Part shown: in pieces, positions 21,940 to 33,689 of the stretch
Layout of the letters: every line of letters begins with the position of its first letter
Numbering within the stretch: position 1 is the first letter of the stretch
NCBI RefSeq assembly: GCF_033115175.1
Contig: NC_084834.1
Span: 12,311,294 to 12,375,293, forward strand
Source of the DNA: Lepus europaeus
Taxonomy: Eukaryota; Chordata; Mammalia; Lagomorpha; Leporidae
Length of the DNA stretch: 64,000 bases
Direction: 5' to 3'
The notes under the pieces: model-generated
Seen by the model: the letters and a program-made list of their open reading frames with translations, nothing else
Told to the model about the DNA's origin: nothing
Database searches by the model: none
Translations under genes and position numbers: made by a program

Positions 21940-22389
21940 GAAAGGGATTTGGAAATAGATGTCCAGGGGCGTGGGTGTTTGACTGCCTTGTCCTGGGAGG
22001 GGGCTTTGTGTTCAAGGAGCCGTTCTGGTCCCAGACCACTGAGGCTCTGTGGACAAGGTTTGTACAGGCTTTGTGATGAGGCTTCGTGTTTCTCATCATC
22101 ACAAAACGGTGGGTGCCGGCACTAGCACTGTTACCCAGCGTGGACACCACGGGGAGAACGTCTGCTTCTGAAGACACAGCGCCCCCTGGCGGTGTAAGCC
22201 TCACACAGCCAGGAGTGCTCGCACTTCAGCGCCAAGTCCTCAAACCACAGTGGTTTTGGAACTGCCGGGAAACATCAGACAAAGTCTGAACCAGGCATTT
22301 CATCCAGGGCCAGGGAAACAGAGGTGACATCGTCCATAGTACGATCGCTTGTCAGGTTCAAACCTTTCTTCGTCACATACTGTTGGCTG

Positions 22390-23285
22390 GAGCTGCTTCT
22401 CCCCTAACTGTCCATCATCATCGCGAGCAGCGTCCGTGAGCATGCCAATCGGTGGGCCCTGGGAGCTCAGAGCTTCCCGTAGCCCTGTCCGATGAAGAAC
22501 ACACGGAAAGCAATCTCACAGGCTCCCCGGAGGTGAATTTGTGTCCAGTTACATCCGGGGTTCTATGAGTCCTTTGTTACATGACCATCCCACCCTTTGC
22601 TGCCCTTGGAGCCCATTTTGGGTCCGATTCAGGCTCTGAACACCCCTGTTTCCTCTGCCTTGAAGCCAAACCCTAGCCAGCGCAGTTCCAGCGGCCTGGG
22701 ATCGTCTTTGTCTGACAGGAAGGGCAGCCTGTGTGCTCACCACAGCAGGCACACCCCAGGGCAGGAGACCGATGAGGCCGAAGCAAATTACAATGAGTGG
22801 GAGCCAGGTGGCAGCAAGAGCTATGGCGAAGATTGAGGCTGAGAAAGCAGATAGCGGTTTGAGGAGGGAGAAATTGCGTTCATCCATCCGGATGCGGTGG
22901 TTCCTCGCCGAGGGTCAGGGGCCTGGACAGGGAGCCGTGTGGACAACCACGGGAGAAGGGCCCATGGTTCTAGGCCAGGATACATCATGGCATCTAACCC
23001 GTCTGGTTCCGAGCCTCGTGTCCCCTCCTGTCCATGTTAGAAGGTTGTTTGCATATCTGGTTCATGTCTCTGCGAGGACTCCTAGACACTGCTCATGCTC
23101 AGAAACCATGAGGCCACGTCCCTGCAAAACTGTGGCCACCTAGGGACCTGCAGCGATGAGCCCTCAAGGCCATCCGTGTTTGTTGATGTGAGTCAGCAAG
23201 CAGAAGCCGTTAACACACTGTGCAAGCAGATTTCGTTTTGATTGGTATTATTAAGGATTGCCAGACTCGTGAGGCTGACCCACCT
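22390..23285 (+). repeat. Degenerate tandem duplication, copy B
   Basis: Its right part pairs with copy A. Its left part (CTGGGAGCTCAGAGCTTCCC at 22459, CCTTGGAGCCCATTTTGGG TCC at 22604) pairs with 24050-24240 (TTGGGAGCTCCCAGCTTCCC, CCTTGGAGCCCATGTGGGG TCC), so at least three units of about 1.7 kb once existed. Confidence 0.65.
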
Positions 23286-23306
23286 CTGCCATTTTCCTTT
23301 CCTTTT

Positions 23307-23642
23307 TTTTTTTTTCAAGAGTTATTTATTTACTTGAAAGTCAGAGTTACGCAGAGAGAGGAGAGGCAGAGAGAGAGAGAGAGAGGTCTTCCATCCGATG
23401 GTTCACTCTCCTGTTGGCCGCAACAGCTGAAGCTGTGCCGATCCAAAGCCAGGAGCCAGGAGGTTCCTCCAGGTATCCCACGTGGGTGCAGAGGTCCAAG
23501 GACCTAAGCCATCTTCCACTGCTTTCCCAGGCCACAGCAGAGAGCTGGATCGGAAGTGGAGCAGCCGGGACTCGACCCGGCGCCCATATGGGATGCTGGC
23601 CCTGCAGGCCAGGGCATTAACCTGCTGTGCCACAGCGCCAGC
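23307..23642 (-). mobile_element. C-repeat SINE, AATAAA type, first of a serial pair
   Basis: T run, GTTATTTATTTACTTGAAAG, ends GCCACAGCGCCAGCCCC. CTTTCCTTTT-like target at its left, CCTTCCTTTTCT at its right. Confidence 0.94.
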
Positions 23643-23657
23643 CCCTTCCTTTTCTTT

Positions 23658-24003
23658 TTTTTTTTTTTTAAATTTTTATTTTTTTTTGACAGGCAGAGTG
23701 GATAGTGAGAGAGAGAGACAGAGAGAAAGGTCTTCCTTTTGCCGTTGGTTCACCCTCCAATGGCCGCTGCGGCCAGCACATTGAGCTGATCCGAAGCCAG
23801 GAGCCAGTTGCTTCTCCTGGTCTACCATGCAGGTGCAGGGTCCAAGGACTTGGGCCATCCTCCACTGCCTTCCCGCGCCATAGCAGAGAGTTGGCCTGGA
23901 AGAGGGGCAACCGGGATAGAATCCGGTGCCCCAACCGGGACTAGAACCCGGTGTGCCGGTGCCGCAAGGCGGAGGATTAGCCTGTTAAGCCACGGCGCTG
24001 GCC
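23658..24003 (-). mobile_element. C-repeat SINE, GACAGGC type, second of a serial pair
   Basis: T run, GACAGGCAGAGTGGATAGTG, ends AAGCCACGGCGCTGGCC. The same TTCCTTTTCT target lies on both its sides (23644 and 24007). Confidence 0.95.
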
Positions 24004-24009
24004 TCCTTC

Positions 24010-24300
24010 CTTTTCTGTTCCTTACTACGAATCATTGCTGCGACCAACACATGTGACAGCACGAAACAGTGGCCTTGGGAGCTCCCAGCTTCCCCTAGCC
24101 CTCTCTCCAAGCCAATCCATTGCCTTCCAGAGGGTGGATAATTACGTGTCATTAGGTCTAGCATTGTAGGGAAACCTGTGCTCTGTGGCTCATGCACCCT
24201 GTCCGGTCCTTGGAGCCCATGTGGGGTCCAGGTCCACCTGCTGCTGCACCGGCCTCGAGGCCAGGCCAGGGTCCGTGCAGCTCCAGCTGTAGGAAGGTCC
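24010..24300 (+). repeat. Degenerate tandem duplication, copy C (partial)
   Basis: Matches only the left part of copy B; the rest is absent or unrecognisable. Confidence 0.55.
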
Positions 24301-24739
24301 TTCTACTAAAGGAGAGCTTGTTTCCTCCTGCGAGGGCTCCCCCTGCCTGAAGTCCCGCCCCGAGGAATCAGCCCTTTGAATCAAACACTGATCTCTATAT
24401 GAGTGTTGCTGACTCCCAGAAATGGCACGCCAGAGCCGCAAAATCAGCCCTGAGAGCTGCCACATACTGAATTTTGAGTCCATGCCTAAGAAACTCGAGG
24501 GTGAGGGCGCCCCAGGGTTGGCCTGGGCTGGACACGAGGGGTTGGGGTGGCCTGGACATGGGGGGTGGGGTGGCCTGGGAAGGAGCATGAGAGAACCTTC
24601 TGGGCTGTTGAAAGCATTTGATTTCTTGGTTTTAGTGGTGCTTGTATTTGTCCTGAACTTGGGAAAACTGAACAGATGCGCACGAGTGACTTCATTTCCT
24701 GTAATGTTTCCCATCCTAGAATTAATTTTGCAATTACTG

Positions 24740-25235
24740 CTTTGGAGGTTGTTGTATGGACTTAAATTTATTTCCAGTACCTATGGGTCGGCACCAAGGA
24801 GTTTAGGTGTTGCATCCCACGGTGAGCCAATGTTTCCCTTTGTAAGAAACTGCCCAAGTGGTTGCCCGAAGTGGCTGTGCCAGTTTCTGTCCCCACCAGC
24901 AATGGATGACAATTCCTGCTGTCCTCAGCCTCTGCTGCACGTTGGGGATGTTGGTGCCCTGGGTGTTGGCTGTTCTGATTGGCACATGGTCCTATCTCCT
25001 TGTGGCAGTTCCCCATGGCCTGTGACACGGAGCATCTCATGTGCTTGTTTGTGGTGTGTGTCTGCAGCTCTTTTGCCTTTTTTTGAACTAAGCATTGGGC
25101 TTTTAGTGTTCCTTGTGTATTTTGGACCCAAGTCCTTTTTCAGATATGCATTTTGAAAGGGTTTCCTCCCCATCAGTGTCTTTGTCTTTTCATTCTCCAA
25201 TTTTTCACCATGCACCTAGAATGCCATCACATCTC
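24740..25235 (-). mobile_element. Old L1 fragment, antisense
   Basis: AAACTGCCCAAGTGGTTGCC CGAAGTGGCTG, CCCACCAGCAATGGATGAC and AGTCCTTTTTCAGATATGC fit antisense L1M order. The 244-codon frame over it is not a gene. Confidence 0.65.
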
Positions 25236-25248
25236 CCTGGCTCCTTGA

Positions 25249-25272
25249 GTGTGTGTGTGTGTGTGTGTGTGT
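25249..25272 (+). repeat. GT microsatellite
   Basis: About 12 GT units. Confidence 0.97.
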
Positions 25273-25304
25273 TAACGAGCAGCATTAAGAAGGGGGAGTG
25301 GTTA

Positions 25305-25615
25305 GGGCCGGTATTGTGGCACAGCAGGTTAAGCCACTGTCTGCAGTGCTGGCATCCCATACGGGCACCAGTTCCCGTCCTGGCCGCTCCACCTCCCAGC
25401 TAATGCACCTGGGAAAAGCAGCAGCAGATGGTCCAACTGTACGGGGCCCTGCATCCTCGTGGGAGACCCCGTGAAGCTCCTGGCTTCAGCCTGGTTCAGC
25501 TGTGGCTGTCGTGGCCCCTTGGCAAGTGAACTAGCAGATGGAAGACCTCTCTCTCTGCCTCTCCATCTCTCTGGTAACTCTGCCTTTCAAATAAATAAAT
25601 AAATAAATCTTTAAA
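25305..25615 (+). mobile_element. C-repeat SINE, full length
   Basis: Head GGGCCGGTATTGTGGCACAG, tail with five AAAT units; flanks AGAAGGGGGAGTGG and AGAAGTGGGGTGG look like a mutated target duplication. Confidence 0.94.
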
Positions 25616-26373
25616 AAGAAGTGGGGTGGAGGGGGGCACTCAAATGTATATCACTCAATGCAATCCTCTAGGAACTTCCATTTTGATTTGGGAAAGAAAA
25701 ATGACTTAAGTGTGCAATAAGAAGAAAAAACAACAGGAGACTCAGAGCACAGTGCCTTGTGCCATGCACCGAGCGAGCCCGGGGAGACTGGAGGGTCTGG
25801 GGCATCGAGAAGAGGGAAGGAACCGGACCGGCTGGGAGGAAGGGGCAGTGCATTCCGGCTCAGGGGTGGGTGGCAGTGGTGTCACAGTGGCACAGACGGG
25901 AGATCAGCTTTGCTCTTCCTCACGCTACAGAGCATCCCAGCACTGGCTGGAGGCATCGCTATGGAGCCCCCAAATTTGGCCCGTTACTAATACTGGGGTG
26001 GTGGAGGGGAGTGGGAGGCATGTATTTCAAAGTCCAGAACACAGCGCTGGGCTGCTATTGCTTAGTTCCAGGGCTCCTTGAAGGGTTCGCAGTGAAGGTT
26101 CTTTCGGCTTGAGATTGGGCCCGGGAGGTGCATGTTCCGTTCCTGTCCAAGCGCCTCGTTGGCCGGCAGTGTTCGTTGGCAATGCTATGTTCTTTACGGA
26201 ATTTTGATGATGACAAAGTGGGCACCATGAGTCTCGGGGCTGTGTGCCCGTGGTGGTTACCTCTTGCTCAGGGCCTGGGTTCCAGGAATGGAAACCCCTC
26301 AAGACAAAGCAGAACGTCAAAGTGTTATCTACGGGGAGATAGATGATCTAGTGAGTCTCTTCTTCCCCCTAAA
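25616..26373. other. Non-coding stretch
   Basis: No repeat or exon recognised; three overlapping + frames near 25.7-26.1 kb lack any motif. Confidence 0.4.
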
Positions 26374-26727
26374 GACTTAGTGTTTTATCTATTTGAAGAG
26401 CAGAGTTACAGAGATAGGAGAGGGGAGAGAGAGCAAGTGAGAGAGAGAGAGAGATCAAGATATCTTCCATCTACTGGTTCACTCCCCAAATGGCCACAAT
26501 GGCCAGGGCTGGGCTGGGCCAGGCCGAAGCCAGGAGCCTGGAACTTCTTCCAGACCTTCCACATGGGTACAGGGGCCCAGGCACTTGGGCCACCTTCTGC
26601 TGCTTTCTCAGGTGCATTAGCAGGGAGCTGGATGGGAAGTGGAGCAGCCGGGACTTGAACTGGCGCCCATACGGGATGCGGGCACTGCAGGCAGTGGCTT
26701 AGCCCGCTACCCTACAGCACCACCCCA
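26374..26727 (-). mobile_element. C-repeat SINE
   Basis: TTTATCTATTTGAAGAGCAG tail, GA run, head CCCTACAGCACCACCCC. Confidence 0.93.
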
Positions 26728-27896
26728 ATCTCATGAGTCGTGTGTGCCTGTAGGGCCAGCTGCATCCCGCTCTCAATGCCATGAGTGAGTTTTAGTGAGA
26801 TGTGATTGACCAATCGTCAATACAAGGCAAGGAACCTTTAAGCCAAGGGAGGGAGCCCCGAGGGCCATGGAGACCAGGACCAGGTGCGATCTGGCAGCGA
26901 TGGGCAAGGCACTGACCAGGGCTCGGTGCCACTGCTGAAGGGCGGCCCCAGGACACCTGGGAGCAGGGGCAGTGGGGTGGGGCCAGAGTCAACCTTGGCC
27001 GTTTGGACAGGAATGCAGCGTGTGGGCGACAGGTTCTGCAGACAAACCTGGCCGACGCTGTAGTTGTGTTGTTTCCCAGAAATTCCTGCTGGCTCCCAGC
27101 GCTGTGGCCAGCATCCCGCTGAGAGGAGGCAGCCTTTCCCATAGCACAGTCATTTAGAGGGGAAAGAGAGAGAAAAAAAAACCACACCAGCAAACCTGGG
27201 GCGCATCTCCTTCCCGGACCTGTGGCTTCCGCCAGCTCTGACCACCTGGTCTCACAGAAGCAGCTGAACACAGGCTAGACCCAAACGGCAGCTTCCAGGC
27301 AGAGCCGGCTTTCGGGAGGGCCCGGGCCCCAGGCCGCAGCCCAGGGGCGCCTGGCCAGTGCCCCGGAAAGCATCTGAGCCTCTGCCCATGTGGCTCAGGG
27401 TTGGCTGAGGACACAGCCTGACTGCATCGCATTCCAGTTCCTGGTATTTATGAGCCTCCTTCGTGCCCAGACCTGGTTCAGCGCCATGGTGGAGGTGAGG
27501 GAGGGGCCCACCAGAGGGGCCCACCCTGCTCCCCTGCATCTCCCTGCTCCCGGATGACAAGGCCCCATGGTTGGGGTGTGCCTTTGCCATTCACATTCCT
27601 CTGTTTCTCACTTCTCGCCTGCCCATGAACTTCCTGAACACGTCCAGGGTTCCATTGTGATGCATTTCTAATATATTCTGAGTTTATCATTGTGTGTAGT
27701 TTTCTTAAGGATTGCTCAAGGCGTTGGAGTCTATGTGAGGATACTTCACAGACCCCTGGGCAGTGGAATTCAAAGAGAACTTTATTTCAGTGCAGAGATT
27801 GTGCATAACACACACTTGTCATGAACTTGAAGACCCCCTCGTCCACGTGAGTCCATGTGACGTCATTGTCATTGTTTTCCTGCCTGTTTTTACAAT
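26728..27896. other. GC-rich non-coding stretch
   Basis: No SINE for 1.1 kb, the longest such gap upstream of the gene. GC-rich 26850-27480 with few CpG. Minus-strand frames of up to 159 codons show no domain. Confidence 0.4.
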
Positions 27897-28125
27897 TTTT
27901 TTTAAAAAAATTATTTATTTGAAAGTCAGAGTTACACAGAGAGAGAAGGAGAGGCAGAGACAGAGAGAGAGAGAGCTCTTCCATCTGCTGGTTCACTCCC
28001 CAGTTGGCTGCAATGGCTGGAGCTGTGCCGATCCAAAGCCAGGAACCAGGAGCTTCCTCTGGGTCTCCCATGCGGGTGCAGGGGCCCAAGGACTTGGGCC
28101 ATCTTCTACTGCTTTCCCAAGGCAT
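27897..28125 (-). mobile_element. C-repeat SINE, 3' part of an interrupted copy
   Basis: Complete from the tail to TACTGCTTTCCCAAGGC, where it stops abruptly. Confidence 0.9.
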
Positions 28126-28194
28126 CAGATGATGTTAAATATTTTGCCTTAACCATCAAATATGATGTAAGAAGCCTATGAGAATACTGTAGTA

Positions 28195-28364
28195 TTCTTC
28201 TTGGTCTCCCATGTGGGTGCAGGGGCCCAGGCTCTTGGGCCATCCTCTGCTGCTTTCCCAGGCCGTTATCAGGGAGTTGAATCAAAAGTGGGGCAGCTGG
28301 GTCTCGAACCAGCACCCATTTGGGAAGTTGGCATCACAAATCAGCTATGCCACAATGCCAGCCC
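28195..28364 (-). mobile_element. C-repeat SINE, 5' part
   Basis: Begins TCTTCTTGGTCTCCCATGTGG, so it repeats about 80 bases of body already present in the preceding fragment, and ends CACAATGCCAGCCC. The body differs, so it is probably a second truncated insertion. Confidence 0.88.
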
Positions 28365-28536
28365 ATCTGGGAGCAATTTTAATCTGCGCCAGTTGGCAGT
28401 TCTGGGTATAGAGAGGTCAATAAGGAAACTCCGAGAACTCAATGCCTGCCATTCCTCCTCTGGAGACTCCCAGGCAGTCTACTGTCTTCATCTTGCCTCT
28501 CTGGGTCTCTGCTGGTTTTGGTCTTGGGTTCACGTG

Positions 28537-28578
28537 TTTTGTTTTGTTTTGTTTTGTTTTGTGTGTGTGTGTGTGTGG
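28537..28578 (+). repeat. TTTTG and TG microsatellite
   Basis: Five GTTTT units followed by nine TG units. Confidence 0.97.
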
Positions 28579-29264
28579 TTGTAAAAATGAAGACTGGGAA
28601 GGAATGGAGCTGCTTAATCTTGGCAAGAACTGGAAGTTTCCATTCATGAAAGAAGGAAAGTTTGGATGCATTGGGAGAAGTTCGATGCTACAGTTTTTGT
28701 GTGAGTCGGTAACTGGGGCAGGGGAAGATGTACCTCTTTTGCGTGATGTTACGATCACAGTGGTAATTCGTGTCCAGCTGAAGAAGTCTCATGGCACGGG
28801 GCCAAGGCTTCAACAGCCTAGGGATTTTCTGAAGGCTAAATCTTGCTCTTGCCAATATCGCTTTGTGTTCCTGTTTATGTCTTCCTGCTACGTAGACTCC
28901 CTGGAGTCCTTGTGTTATCACAAGAGGTCAAAGTCCATGCCCGGCTGACTGCTTATGAGAGGCAGTGGATTTGATATACAAAAAAATTATTTACTTATGA
29001 GGGTGTGCCAGTGTGGAATCAAAATTTCCCAGCAACAAATGGAGCAATAATGCTGGCACTGCACATCTTTATGACTCGAGCTGATACCAAACCTTTGAAC
29101 TGTGAACTAAAGGATGCAGAATCTCACTGCAGTAATTTGCGCTCTTGGCACAATTCCACGCAGACCCGCAGTTCCTGAGGGAAGACCGTGACTGTGCCCT
29201 GACCTCGCTGGTTTTATGCAGGTGGGATGTGCGGACAGCACTGAGACTGAGCTGTGAGGGGACT
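28579..29264. other. Non-coding stretch
   Basis: Not recognised as a repeat. A + frame (28442-28948) crosses the microsatellite and has no family match known to me. Confidence 0.35.
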
Positions 29265-29340
29265 TCAGAAAGTTCATCGAAATGGCAGTAAAAGATATGT
29301 TTATTTTGGTGAAACAGCTTTTTGAAATCCATTCATAAGA
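29265..29340 (-). repeat. Short inverted-repeat element, half copy
   Basis: GGGGACTTCAGAAAGTTCAT terminus, then AGTAAAAGATATGTTTATTT and TTTTGAAATCCATTCATA; the opposite terminus is missing. Confidence 0.75.
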
Positions 29341-29470
29341 TTGGTCTTCAAAAAGTTTTTGAAAAACATATATCATGAAACAATTACGCATGGATTTCGA
29401 AGCATTTTTGGCATCCAAGTCAACTTGTCTTTTCAATCCATTTTTCCACAAACTTTTTGAAGTCCTTTGT
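29341..29470 (+). repeat. Short inverted-repeat element, full copy
   Basis: Left terminus GGTCTTCAAAAAGTTTTTG, right terminus CCACAAACTTTTTGAAGTCC, inner CATGGATTTC box. About 125 bases, no coding capacity: a MITE-like element of undetermined superfamily. Confidence 0.85.
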
Positions 29471-29544
29471 AAAGCTCGGTACAACACATGGTCTATCCAG
29501 CTAGCATTGCTCCCCTCTTTTTGGAAAGATTCTCGTAGCAAACC

Positions 29545-29660
29545 TGCTGGCACTTGGCCTTAGACCGCCGGCCTCCGGAACTGTGCAGGAATAGGCTTCT
29601 GTTGTGTAAGTTACTCAGTCTGTGGTGGATTGTTATGGCAGCCCCCACAGATGGATACCG
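29545..29660 (+). mobile_element. MLT1-type (MaLR) LTR 3' end
   Basis: GGCCTCCGGAACTGTG, GGCTTCTGTTGTG, CTCAGTCTGTGGTGGATTG and TTATGGCAGCC follow the MLT1 LTR end. Old non-viral LTR retrotransposon remnant without genes. Confidence 0.7.
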
Positions 29661-29929
29661 AGGCCTGTTAAGGTGTCTTGTGATATTGTCAGTACTGGGT
29701 TTCCAAGCCCTGTGGAACTTCCCCTAGGAGCATTCTGCCATAGGACAGCCACGACTACCTAACGCACCATGAGAGGTAGGAATTGTGGATCTGTTGACAG
29801 CAGGGTTGGTGACAGAGGGAAGTCTGGAGCTTGGCCTGTCCAACAGAGCAGGTGTGAATCCTCTCATTGTCCCTGGGGCCAAAACTACCAGGGCGGTGGG
29901 TTCCCTACCCTATCAGTCAGATTTTCATG

Positions 29930-30300
29930 ATGACAATGAAATACCTGAGGCAGCTAACTTTACAAACAGCAAAAGTTAATTTAACTCATGGTTTTGGAGC
30001 TTCAGATTCAAGTTCAAGTGACCCTGTTGGTTTGGCATCTGGTGAGGATAACAGATGGCAATGGTGGAACTTGTGAGGAGAGCGGATCACATGGTGAACC
30101 GGGAAGTGGTGGGGAGAGGGAAAGGGGGAGGGGGAGGGGGAGGGAGGCTGGGATCAAACTCAGCTTTTACAATCAACCTTCTCTTGAGAACTACCTTCCA
30201 AGGGCATATTCCCAACAACCACCCACTAGGCCCACTTCCTAAACACCATAATTGGATTCAGTTTTATCTTTTGGTACCATTAACTTATGACTTCAGGGGA
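29930..30300 (+). mobile_element. Possible MaLR-like LTR remnant
   Basis: TACCTGAGGCAGCTAACTTT, AACTCATGGTTTTGGAGC, TTGGTTTGGCATCTGGTGAGG recall MaLR LTRs; a G-rich AGGGGG run at 30122-30150 interrupts it. Family uncertain. Confidence 0.4.
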
Positions 30301-30304
30301 TTTT

Positions 30305-30660
30305 CTTTCTTAATATATTTGAGAGGAGAGGGAGAGGCAGAGGGGTAGAGAGAGGACAGAGATAGATAGATAGATAGATAGATAGATAAGAGAGAGAAAG
30401 AGAGAGCACCCATTCATTGGTTCACTGTTCAAAAGCCTACAATGGCCAGGACTGCGATAGGCCAAAGCCAGGCCCTGGGAACTCAGTCTAATTATGTGGG
30501 TGGCACAGATCCAATTATATGAACCATCACCTGCTACTCCTGGGGTTGCATTACTAGAAAGCTGGAACCAGGAACCAGATCCAGGAACTGAGCCGAGGTA
30601 CTCCATATGGGATGTAGACAGCTTAACCAGTGCCTTAACCCTTAGGCCACATACTTGCCA
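30305..30660 (-). mobile_element. Diverged C-repeat SINE with GATA microsatellite
   Basis: TTAATATATTTGAGAGG tail, seven GATA units at 30361-30388, worn body, head end CCTTAGGCCACATACTTGCC. Confidence 0.8.
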
Positions 30661-30995
30661 TACACTTTGTCCACAATGTATACTGAGCACCCAGTAGATG
30701 TTAGATATTCTAGGATCTGGGCACATATGAATTTAAACTCCTACATGGGTTTAGGAACTGAATCATGTCCAAATCATAGCACTCACCAAGCACATAAAAC
30801 CCATTTGTTCTGTCAATAGATAGCCATGATCATCTGGAAACACAAAATATCTACCCCAAATAGGAAACGCAAGAGAAGAAAAAGGGGTCTTTCAAAGCAT
30901 CTATACATTGTTCATCCATACAGAAGTGTTCAGGATTTCTGTAGTTGGAGATTTTTGTGAAAGAAGGTTTGATAATGAAGATTTATGATATTCAG

Positions 30996-31320
30996 GGGCT
31001 GGTAACATGGCTCAGCAGGTTGAGTCACTGCTTGTGATGTATACATCCTGTATTGAAGCACCAGTTGGAGTCTTGGCTGCTCCACTTCCAATCCAGCTCC
31101 TGGCTAATGCATCTGGGAAAGCAGAGGAAGATGGCCCAAGTGCTTGGGCACCTGCCACTCACATGAGAAACCCGGATGAAGTTTCTGGTTCCTGGCCCAG
31201 GCTTGGCTGTTGTGGACGTCTGGGGAGTGAATCAAAGGATGGAAGACTTCTCTTTCTCTCTGTCTCTCCCTCTCTTGCTGCCACTCTGTCATTCAAGCAA
31301 ATACAATAAATCTTTAAAAA
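30996..31320 (+). mobile_element. C-repeat SINE
   Basis: Head GGGGCTGGTAACATGGCTCAG, tail CAAGCAAATACAATAAATC. Confidence 0.92.
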
Positions 31321-31325
31321 AGAGC

Positions 31326-31876
31326 ATTTATGATGATCGTGGTAAGCAGGTTGCACTCTTCTGCACTTGAAGTGTGTTTGTGGTGTCAGGATTATAAGAC
31401 AGAATGTCCATGGCTTTGACACATTGCAATGACTTATATTCATTTCTGGGATAAGCATTGCCGTACCTCTCTGATGAGCTCCTGTATTTGTGCAAGTGTA
31501 TAAAATGAATCTGTGACTGAGTTTTCTTTACATTTGGCCCTGTGGAGCCTGTGGAATGGTGTGCAGAGCATACAAGCCATGGCTGGTAGCTGTCATAGGC
31601 TTAAAAAGTGCTCACATAGGGAATACGACTCATTGTTTGGTAACCTCACAGAATTAGCAGTATGGCAAGAAGACACGAATTTATTTATTCAGCCTGCATG
31701 CCAACATTAGGACAGAGTTTGGTTTCATCCTCAATGCTTGGCTTGATACTGTGACATTTTTACATGGTTAAGAAGCACACAAAACCAAGTATGTCATATT
31801 TAGTCATTCATTTTTGTTTAACTGGAAGAAATTCCAAAAATGTACTGAGCATACTACTTTGAGCTGTCTTTCCTTT
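31326..31876. other. Non-coding stretch
   Basis: Nothing recognised in about 550 bases. Confidence 0.4.
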
Positions 31877-32183
31877 TTCTAAGATTTATTTTTTTATTTG
31901 AAAAGCAGAGTTACAGAGAAGGAGAGACAGAGAGAGAGAGACATCTTCCATCCACTGGTTCACTCCCCAAATGGCCACAATGGCTGGGTCTGGGTCAGGC
32001 TGAAGCCAGGGGCCAGGACTTCCATCTGGGTCTCCCATGGGGTTGCTCTCCACTGCTTTTCCCAGGTCATTAGCAGGGAGCTGGATCAGAAGTGGAGCAG
32101 CAGCTGGGACTTGAACTAGTGCCCATATGGGATGCCAGCATCACAGGTGGTGGCTTTACCCACTGTGCCATAATGCCAACCCC
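31877..32183 (-). mobile_element. C-repeat SINE
   Basis: TTATTTTTTTATTTGAAAAGC tail, head GTGCCATAATGCCAACCCC; a short internal deletion lies between GGGTCTCCCATGG and TTGCTCTCC. Confidence 0.93.
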
Positions 32184-32221
32184 ATGGAATGGTCTTTCAG
32201 TCTAGAGAATAACTCCGTAAA

Positions 32222-32557
32222 GGGCCAGCGCTGTGGTGTAGCAGGTAAAGCTGCTGCCTTCAGCGCCAGCATCCCATATGGGCGCCAGTTTGAGTCTCGG
32301 CTGCTCCACTTATGATCCAGCTCTCTGCTAATGCATCTGGGAAAGCAGCAGAAGATGGCCCAAGTCTTTGGATCCCTGCACCCACGTGGGAGACTTGGAG
32401 GAAGCTCCTGGCTCCTGGCTTCGGATTGGCCCAGTTCTGGCCATTGCAGCCATTTGGGGAGTGAACCAGCGGATGGAAGATATCTCTCTCTCTCTCACAC
32501 TCTCTCTCCCTCACTCTCTCTCTCTCTCCCTCTGCCTTTCAAATAAATCTTTAAAAA
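32222..32557 (+). mobile_element. C-repeat SINE, AATAAA type, first of a pair
   Basis: Head AGGGCCAGCGCTGTGGTGTAG, CT run, tail CAAATAAATCTTTAAAAAA. Confidence 0.95.
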
Positions 32558-32568
32558 ATGAATAACTA

Positions 32569-32891
32569 GCCGGCGCCGCGGCTCACTAGGCTAATCCTCT
32601 GCCTTGTGGCGCCGGCACGCCGGGTTCTAGTCCCGGTCAGGGCACTGATCCTGTCCCGGTTGCCCCTCTTCCAGCCCAGCTCTCTGCTGTGTCCAGGGAG
32701 TGCAGTGGAGGATGGCCCAAGTCCTTGGGCCCTGCACCCCATGGGAGACCAGGAGAAGCACCTGGCTCCTGGCTTCGGATCAGCGCGGTGCGCTGCGGCG
32801 GCCATTGGAGGGTGAACCAGCGGCAAAAAGGAAGACCTTTCTCTCTGTCTCTCTCTCACTGTCCACTCTGCCTGTCAAAAAAAAAAAAAAA
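32569..32891 (+). mobile_element. C-repeat SINE, GACAGGC type, second of a pair
   Basis: Head GCCGGCGCCGCGGCTCACTAG, 15 A tail. Perfect ATGAATAACTA at 32558-32568 and 32892-32902. Only a few bases separate it from the tail of the preceding SINE. Confidence 0.96.
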
Positions 32892-33064
32892 ATGAATAAC
32901 TATAAGCATCCACATGGAAGCAGGTAATTTTTTACACCTGAGTTCTGTATTCTTGGCCATTGTGGATTGGCTCAGTGATTACACCAGGCTCAAAAGGAGC
33001 CAATGTGATTCTTTTCTGACAGTACTGGCCATGGGGGTTGCTAAGCAGAGACGAGATTTCTCTG

Positions 33065-33347
33065 ATGGATAGAGCAACAGATATTGGAACAATGATTTGA
33101 GTCCTCCTGACTGTTCCACTTCCAACCCAGCTCCCTGCTAACGCATCCTGGGAAGACAGCAGATGTTGGTACAAATGCCTGTGCCCCTGCCCCCTGTGTG
33201 GGAGACCTGGATGGAGTTTCTGGCTCCTTGTCTTCAGCCTGGCTCAGCCTTGGAAAGTGAACCAGTACATGAAACAGCCTCTTTGTCTCTGTCTCTCCCT
33301 TTCTCCCATTCAGCCTGTCAAATCAATCAATCAATCAATCTTAAAAA
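33065..33347 (+). mobile_element. Diverged C-repeat SINE with AATC tail
   Basis: Body CCACTTCCAACCCAGCTCCC, CTGTGTGGGAGACCTGGATGG; tail of five AATC units (33320-33340). Confidence 0.85.
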
Positions 33348-33529
33348 AAAAAAAAAAAAACACAGGCAGACAGGCAGATAGGTTAGCAGACATCTCCAAA
33401 CACATATTCTTGCTCCTTCCTGCTAAGCCTGACTCTGGTGGTCCCGGTGCTTTTCTACCTTATCCTATTTCAGCTACTGTGCTGATAGAGCTCTCCCGCC
33501 ATCTAACCAGGGGAGGGCCTCTCTCTGCC

Positions 33530-33685
33530 CTAGGACCTCCAGAAGGGACACCGTCCTGCCAACACCCTGGGGAGACCCATTTTGGACTCAGGACTTTCAA
33601 ACCTGTGAGGTTACTACTCATCTTGCCGTCATTTGTTGGTAGCGGCAATAGGAAATTTAATAAAAGCACAACTGACGATTCTTAG
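33530..33685 (+). mobile_element. MLT1-type LTR fragment
   Basis: CCAACACCCTGGGGAGACCC, ATTTTGGACTCAGGACTTTC and AAACCTGTGAGG match the MLT1 end region. Confidence 0.55.
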
Positions 33686-33689
33686 GTCA

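Noticed and set aside
24190..25156. Frames of 174 (minus) and 244 (plus) codons
   Set aside because: They run through the degenerate duplication and an antisense L1 fragment.
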